From contig VWZP01008455.1 in assembly GCA_013396995.1 (NCBI GenBank), positions 3,500,320 through 3,564,319 of the forward strand: 64,000 bases of DNA, read 5' to 3'. Made by a program: the position numbers and the translations under genes. The notes under the pieces were generated by a model. The model ran no database searches, was not told the DNA's origin, and saw nothing but the letters and a program-made list of their open reading frames with translations. Source of the DNA: Dicaeum eximium (lineage: Eukaryota; Chordata; Aves; Passeriformes; Dicaeidae). This document shows positions 60,491 through 64,000 of this stretch, one piece after another (the stretch's first letter is position 1; each line of letters starts with the position of its first letter).

Positions 60491-61530
60491 CCTTGTGGGT
60501 TTCTCAGGTAATTTCTCAGTGCTGCACTAAAATGAGCCCCGATTTAGGGTCTCCCATCAGCTCCATGTGCACACCTGGGCAAATAAATTCAGCACAGCCT
60601 GGAGCTGGGCTGCTCCTCCTCAGCCTTGCAGATGTTTGTCTGGTAAAGCCTGGCTTTGTGCTGAGGCAGCTCCTGTCCCTGGGGGTGGTGGTGGTGCCCT
60701 TTTGTCTGGTGCAGGTGCTCAGCTCTGATCGCCCGTGGGGAGCACCTCAGCCTGACCCCAAAGCTGGGACCAGCCCCAGCTCCCTGCTGGCAAATCCAAG
60801 GGGGGTTTGGAAGTCAGAGGGATCTGGGTGTAGCCCAGCTCCAAAACTGGCTCCTCAGGCTGGCTGAGGCAAGGGGAGAGCAAACATTTCTGCAGCTGAA
60901 ATGAACTCTTTAATTTCAACACCCGTTAGCATGGCTGAGGTCTGCATCCCATACAAACCACGGAATCACCAGGATCTGCTGGCTCTCCATGGGTTTGCCT
61001 GGCATTGGAGCTGTTCCCACTGAGGTCAGCTACCTCCAGATCAGCCCCAGACTGGCTTTTTCCAGGTGCTCCAGCGCTGGCATTCAGGCTGTGATTAGCC
61101 AGCCCAATTGCATGCTGATTTTTCCTGCTTTGTAATCGGATTACTGCAATATTAGCAAATAAAACAGGAGCTGAACAACAATGAAGCTCTAACACAAAAC
61201 GAGCAGAAAGGGAACATCAGCAGGCGGGAGATTTAAAAATATAAAAATGCTAAAGTGATTTGTTTCTTCCTTGCAGCTGGAGCACTGTGCAAACCCACGT
61301 TCACACATCACAGGTCTCATGGCACAGCTTCTGTGTGAGCAAGGCAGGAAGCAGAAACTCAGGAACCAGGGAAACTTAGACTTGATGGGCTGTAATTTCA
61401 ACTTCATGCACAAAGAGGGAAGATTTCTGTGGGTTTTTTTCCCTCAATGCATTGATATTTTTGTATGCACACGTTCTTGATTTATCCAGAAGATAATACC
61501 ATTTTCAAGTTTCATTTGTGGCTTTAAACT
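60491..61530. other. Unique noncoding sequence
   Basis: GC-richer up to about 61080, then AT-rich. Nothing recognised. Confidence 0.45.
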
Positions 61531-61745
61531 AAAAAAGGGTAGGTTTAGCTTGGATATTAGGAAAAAATTCTGCCCTGTGAGGGTGGGGAGGCCCAGCCAG
61601 AGGCTGTGGCTGCCCCTGGATCCCTGGCAGTGCCCAAGGCCAGGCTGGACACCGGGGCTGGAGCAGCCTGGGATAGTGGGAGGTGTCCCTGCCATGGCAG
61701 GGGTGGCACTGGGTGGGATTTAAGTTTCTTTCCATGATTCTGTGA
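61531..61745 (+). mobile_element. CR1 LINE 3' end
   Basis: TAGGTTTAGCTTGGATATTA, GGAAAAAATTCTGCCCTGTG, AGGGTGGGGAGGCCCAGCCA, CAAGGCCAGGCTGGACACCG, GGTGTCCCTGCCATGGCAGG and CCATGATTCTGTGA follow the sense avian CR1 3' end in order, terminating in the tail repeat. It is about 215 bp long and close to consensus, so probably one of the younger copies here. Confidence 0.95.
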
Positions 61746-62998
61746 AAATTCACTTGATTAACCTGCCCTGGATATGCACTTGCTTGAGAGAAAAGACTTA
61801 ACAGGGCTCGAGTTTCCATCTCTCCAGCTGTTCACGCTCACACAAGCATCCTTGAAAATGGGGAAAAGAACCCTCAAAAGTGAATGAAAGTATCTTGTGA
61901 AAAGAAGCAGATTACAAAATGAGATTTAACATTTGGCAGCAGTTTTTGGCTGCTCTTTCCCTCTGTGGGATCAATCAGAGCTGACCACCAGGCTGACACA
62001 GGGGGAGTTGCCAACATTATAAAAACACCAAAATGATCACCTTGCCCCCAAAATCTGGCAGTCTAAGGGCAGTGAACCTAAAACCTCTTGCTTTAAGTGT
62101 GGCTGGCACTTTACTGCTCATAAATTGACAATCTTGGAGCAAAGGTGCTGAGATTGAGTTTTTGGTGGGGTTTTTATCACCTCCCAAGGAACCTGCTCTT
62201 TCCACCAGGGAATTAACGACGGTGCTGGCAAATTGCTCCCATTTTTTATGGGTGAGCAGACAGCTTCCCCTTCAGCAGCTTCTGAATTAACCTGGGCATG
62301 TTTAGAGCCTTGAAAACAGCAAGCATATACCCCAAAGGAGGAAATGTCCATGCTCAGGCCACGTCAACATTCAGGGGTGTTGGTTTTGGTGATAACTTAA
62401 TTTTATTCAAAACTCCTTTCCTATTCCTGCTGAACAAAACATCATCAGAAGTGAAAAGGGTTGGGAGCTGAAGAGTTGTGATGGATTATCAGAGATGCAA
62501 CAAGAGGGGAATTTGAGGATAAATCCTGAAGCCTTTACCTGGAGCTGCCCTACAGATCAGTGTGGCTGCAGGAAATTAGATTTTTATTAACTTCAAGGGC
62601 CCTGCATCATTTTACAGATTATTTCACCCAAATCCTGTGTATTAGTTATTAAAATCTCTCTGTCTGAGGTTGGTTTGGTGCCTCTCTGGCTGAGATTATT
62701 TTCCAGAGGCAACAGAAGTTACCAGGCCACTTAGAGGGGGTCTGGCATTATAATCCCTTAAGTGAGATAACTGAACAGAATATTGATCCCACATTGTTAA
62801 TTTGTTGTGGCCTGTTGAGTAGGGAGCCCTGGAAAGCTGTAATTTAGTTGGAGAATTCTCCAAAACCACTATAATTTCTTTTCTGTTCTTGATGAGCTCA
62901 ATAGAAATAATTCCTCCCTGGACTGTGCAGACTGGTGGCTTACAGGCCTTCAGTCCTGGCTTTATTTTAGATTTCTCGATGATAAAACATAAGACTTC
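61746..62998. other. Unique noncoding sequence
   Basis: No gene or repeat family recognised. Confidence 0.45.
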
Positions 62999-63052
62999 CA
63001 ATATTTTTTAATATTATAATATAAAATATATAGATATAATATATATTAATTT
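62999..63052. repeat. AT-rich simple sequence
   Basis: About 54 bp made almost wholly of A and T with many overlapping ATAT and TATA words (for example TAATATTATAATATAAAATA). Confidence 0.85.
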
Positions 63053-64000
63053 TACAGCAGCAGTTGCAGTTTTCTCCTTTATTATGAAGTTCTGTTATTT
63101 AAATTTGAGGAGGATTCAAACATTTTCCTCCAGAAGAATCTCTCCTGTGGTGTTGTGAGTGCTGGGTTACTGTTTATACACTAAACCCACTGCACAGTTA
63201 ATTTCCTTAAAATGAAATTTTAAAGAACTCAGTTTATTAGTCTTGCTTTTTAATGTAATCATATTTTATAGAATAACAGATAATTTATCACCACTGTGGC
63301 AGATTGCTGGAATGTGGCTGCTTTTTATCTTTGAAGATTTAATTCATTTTTGGTTTAAAACATTGCTCCAAATCCCCTTCTGCATCCACAGAAATCCAAT
63401 TTCTATTTCTGTCATCAGAGCACAATTTTAATAGGTAGAACTATCAAGAAATTAGGAAACATTTTCACTATTTTTATGTAAACCAGAATAAATTAGAAAC
63501 TACCATGTTACTAAGCTTGATGTGCTTTGCAGGAAAAAAAAAAAAGGAGAATTTATTACTGGTTTTCTTCTTGATATATCAAACAACTTGATTTTTTTGG
63601 GAAAAAAAAAATTGTCCAGAGAAATCATGTCTGGTCTTTTCTTTCCCCAGAAGTCAGATTGTTACAGTATTGTGATCACAAATGGATCTTAATCTTAAAT
63701 AGATGAGAGAGGAAAAGATAATTAATGCTTTCCTTAAAGGCTGATTTGGATAAATAAGAATTTCTCTCTGATTAAAAAAAAAACCAAACCCTTGTAAAAA
63801 GATCTCTAAACTTCTAAAAAGGCCTCTAGGAAAAGTAGCAGAGATGCAATTTGAAAATCTTCAAACTATAAATACGTTCTTTAATTATATTTTAATACAT
63901 TACAGAGCAACAAAGAAGAAAGCTTTGTTTTTAATCTTACCTGGGACATCTAATTAGGATTTTGTCAGTTGTAAAGACAATTCTTTAATTATGCAAATTT
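63053..64000. other. AT-rich unique noncoding sequence
   Basis: No gene recognised. Several A-runs of 9-12 bases are present (near 63535, 63602 and 63775). Confidence 0.45.

Noticed and set aside
1..64000. Search for tRNA, rRNA, CRISPR arrays, bacterial operons and phage genes
   Set aside because: No tRNA T-arm consensus, no regularly spaced repeats with unique spacers, and no dense same-strand coding were seen. The window is vertebrate nuclear DNA in character.

Overview
This window looks like vertebrate nuclear DNA, most likely from a bird and probably a songbird. The evidence is a set of short, 5'-truncated CR1 LINE 3' ends, some of them ending in the typical avian tail (a match to 'ttccaacccaaaccattctgtgattctat'-type sequence), solo endogenous-retrovirus LTRs, a low repeat content overall, and GC-rich minisatellites. 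No protein-coding gene, exon with convincing support, tRNA, rRNA, CRISPR array or bacterial feature was found. The open frames are short (mostly under 130 codons), overlap freely on both strands, match no family I recognise, and the longest ones sit inside tandem repeats or homopolymers. I read the window as intergenic or deep intronic DNA.

Layout. 1-6100: unique sequence, a T/G-rich low-complexity block holding a 65-N gap (1204-1268), a four-copy 27-bp minisatellite (1507-1614), and a 137-bp near-perfect duplication around a single N (3791-4066) that is probably an assembly join. 6100-7150: a CR1 tail next to a perfect hairpin, then an old CR1/L3-like remnant. 7150-22055: about 15 kb of mostly unique sequence with GC-richer patches. 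22056-22907: a 95-bp higher-order minisatellite followed by an ERV LTR end with a primer-binding site resembling that for tRNA-Trp. 28-30 kb: CR1 tail, C13/A29 homopolymer with an N, a 45-bp minisatellite, and a solo LTR (TGATGCCT...AGGCATCA) with a 4-bp target-site duplication. 34820-34996: a 46-bp minisatellite. 40-46 kb: two antisense CR1 fragments and unique AT-rich blocks. 46.2-46.8 kb: short tandem repeats. 48-55 kb: two weak L2-like LINE relics and a CR1 tail. 55207-55666: a longer copy of the LTR family at 29.6 kb. 57901-58500: the only clear CpG-rich block, the best candidate for a promoter or regulatory element. 58639-59300: an LTR-like segment with a TATA box and, further on, AATAAA plus an A-run. 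60-62 kb: a MIR-like fragment and a CR1 3' end. 62999-63052: AT-rich simple sequence.

There are no genes here whose joint function could be described. The most informative points are the two related LTR copies, one of which has a single N exactly where about 250 bp of the longer copy is missing; the 95-bp composite minisatellite; the ERV primer-binding site; the isolated CpG-rich block beside an LTR-like element; and several perfect short hairpins.
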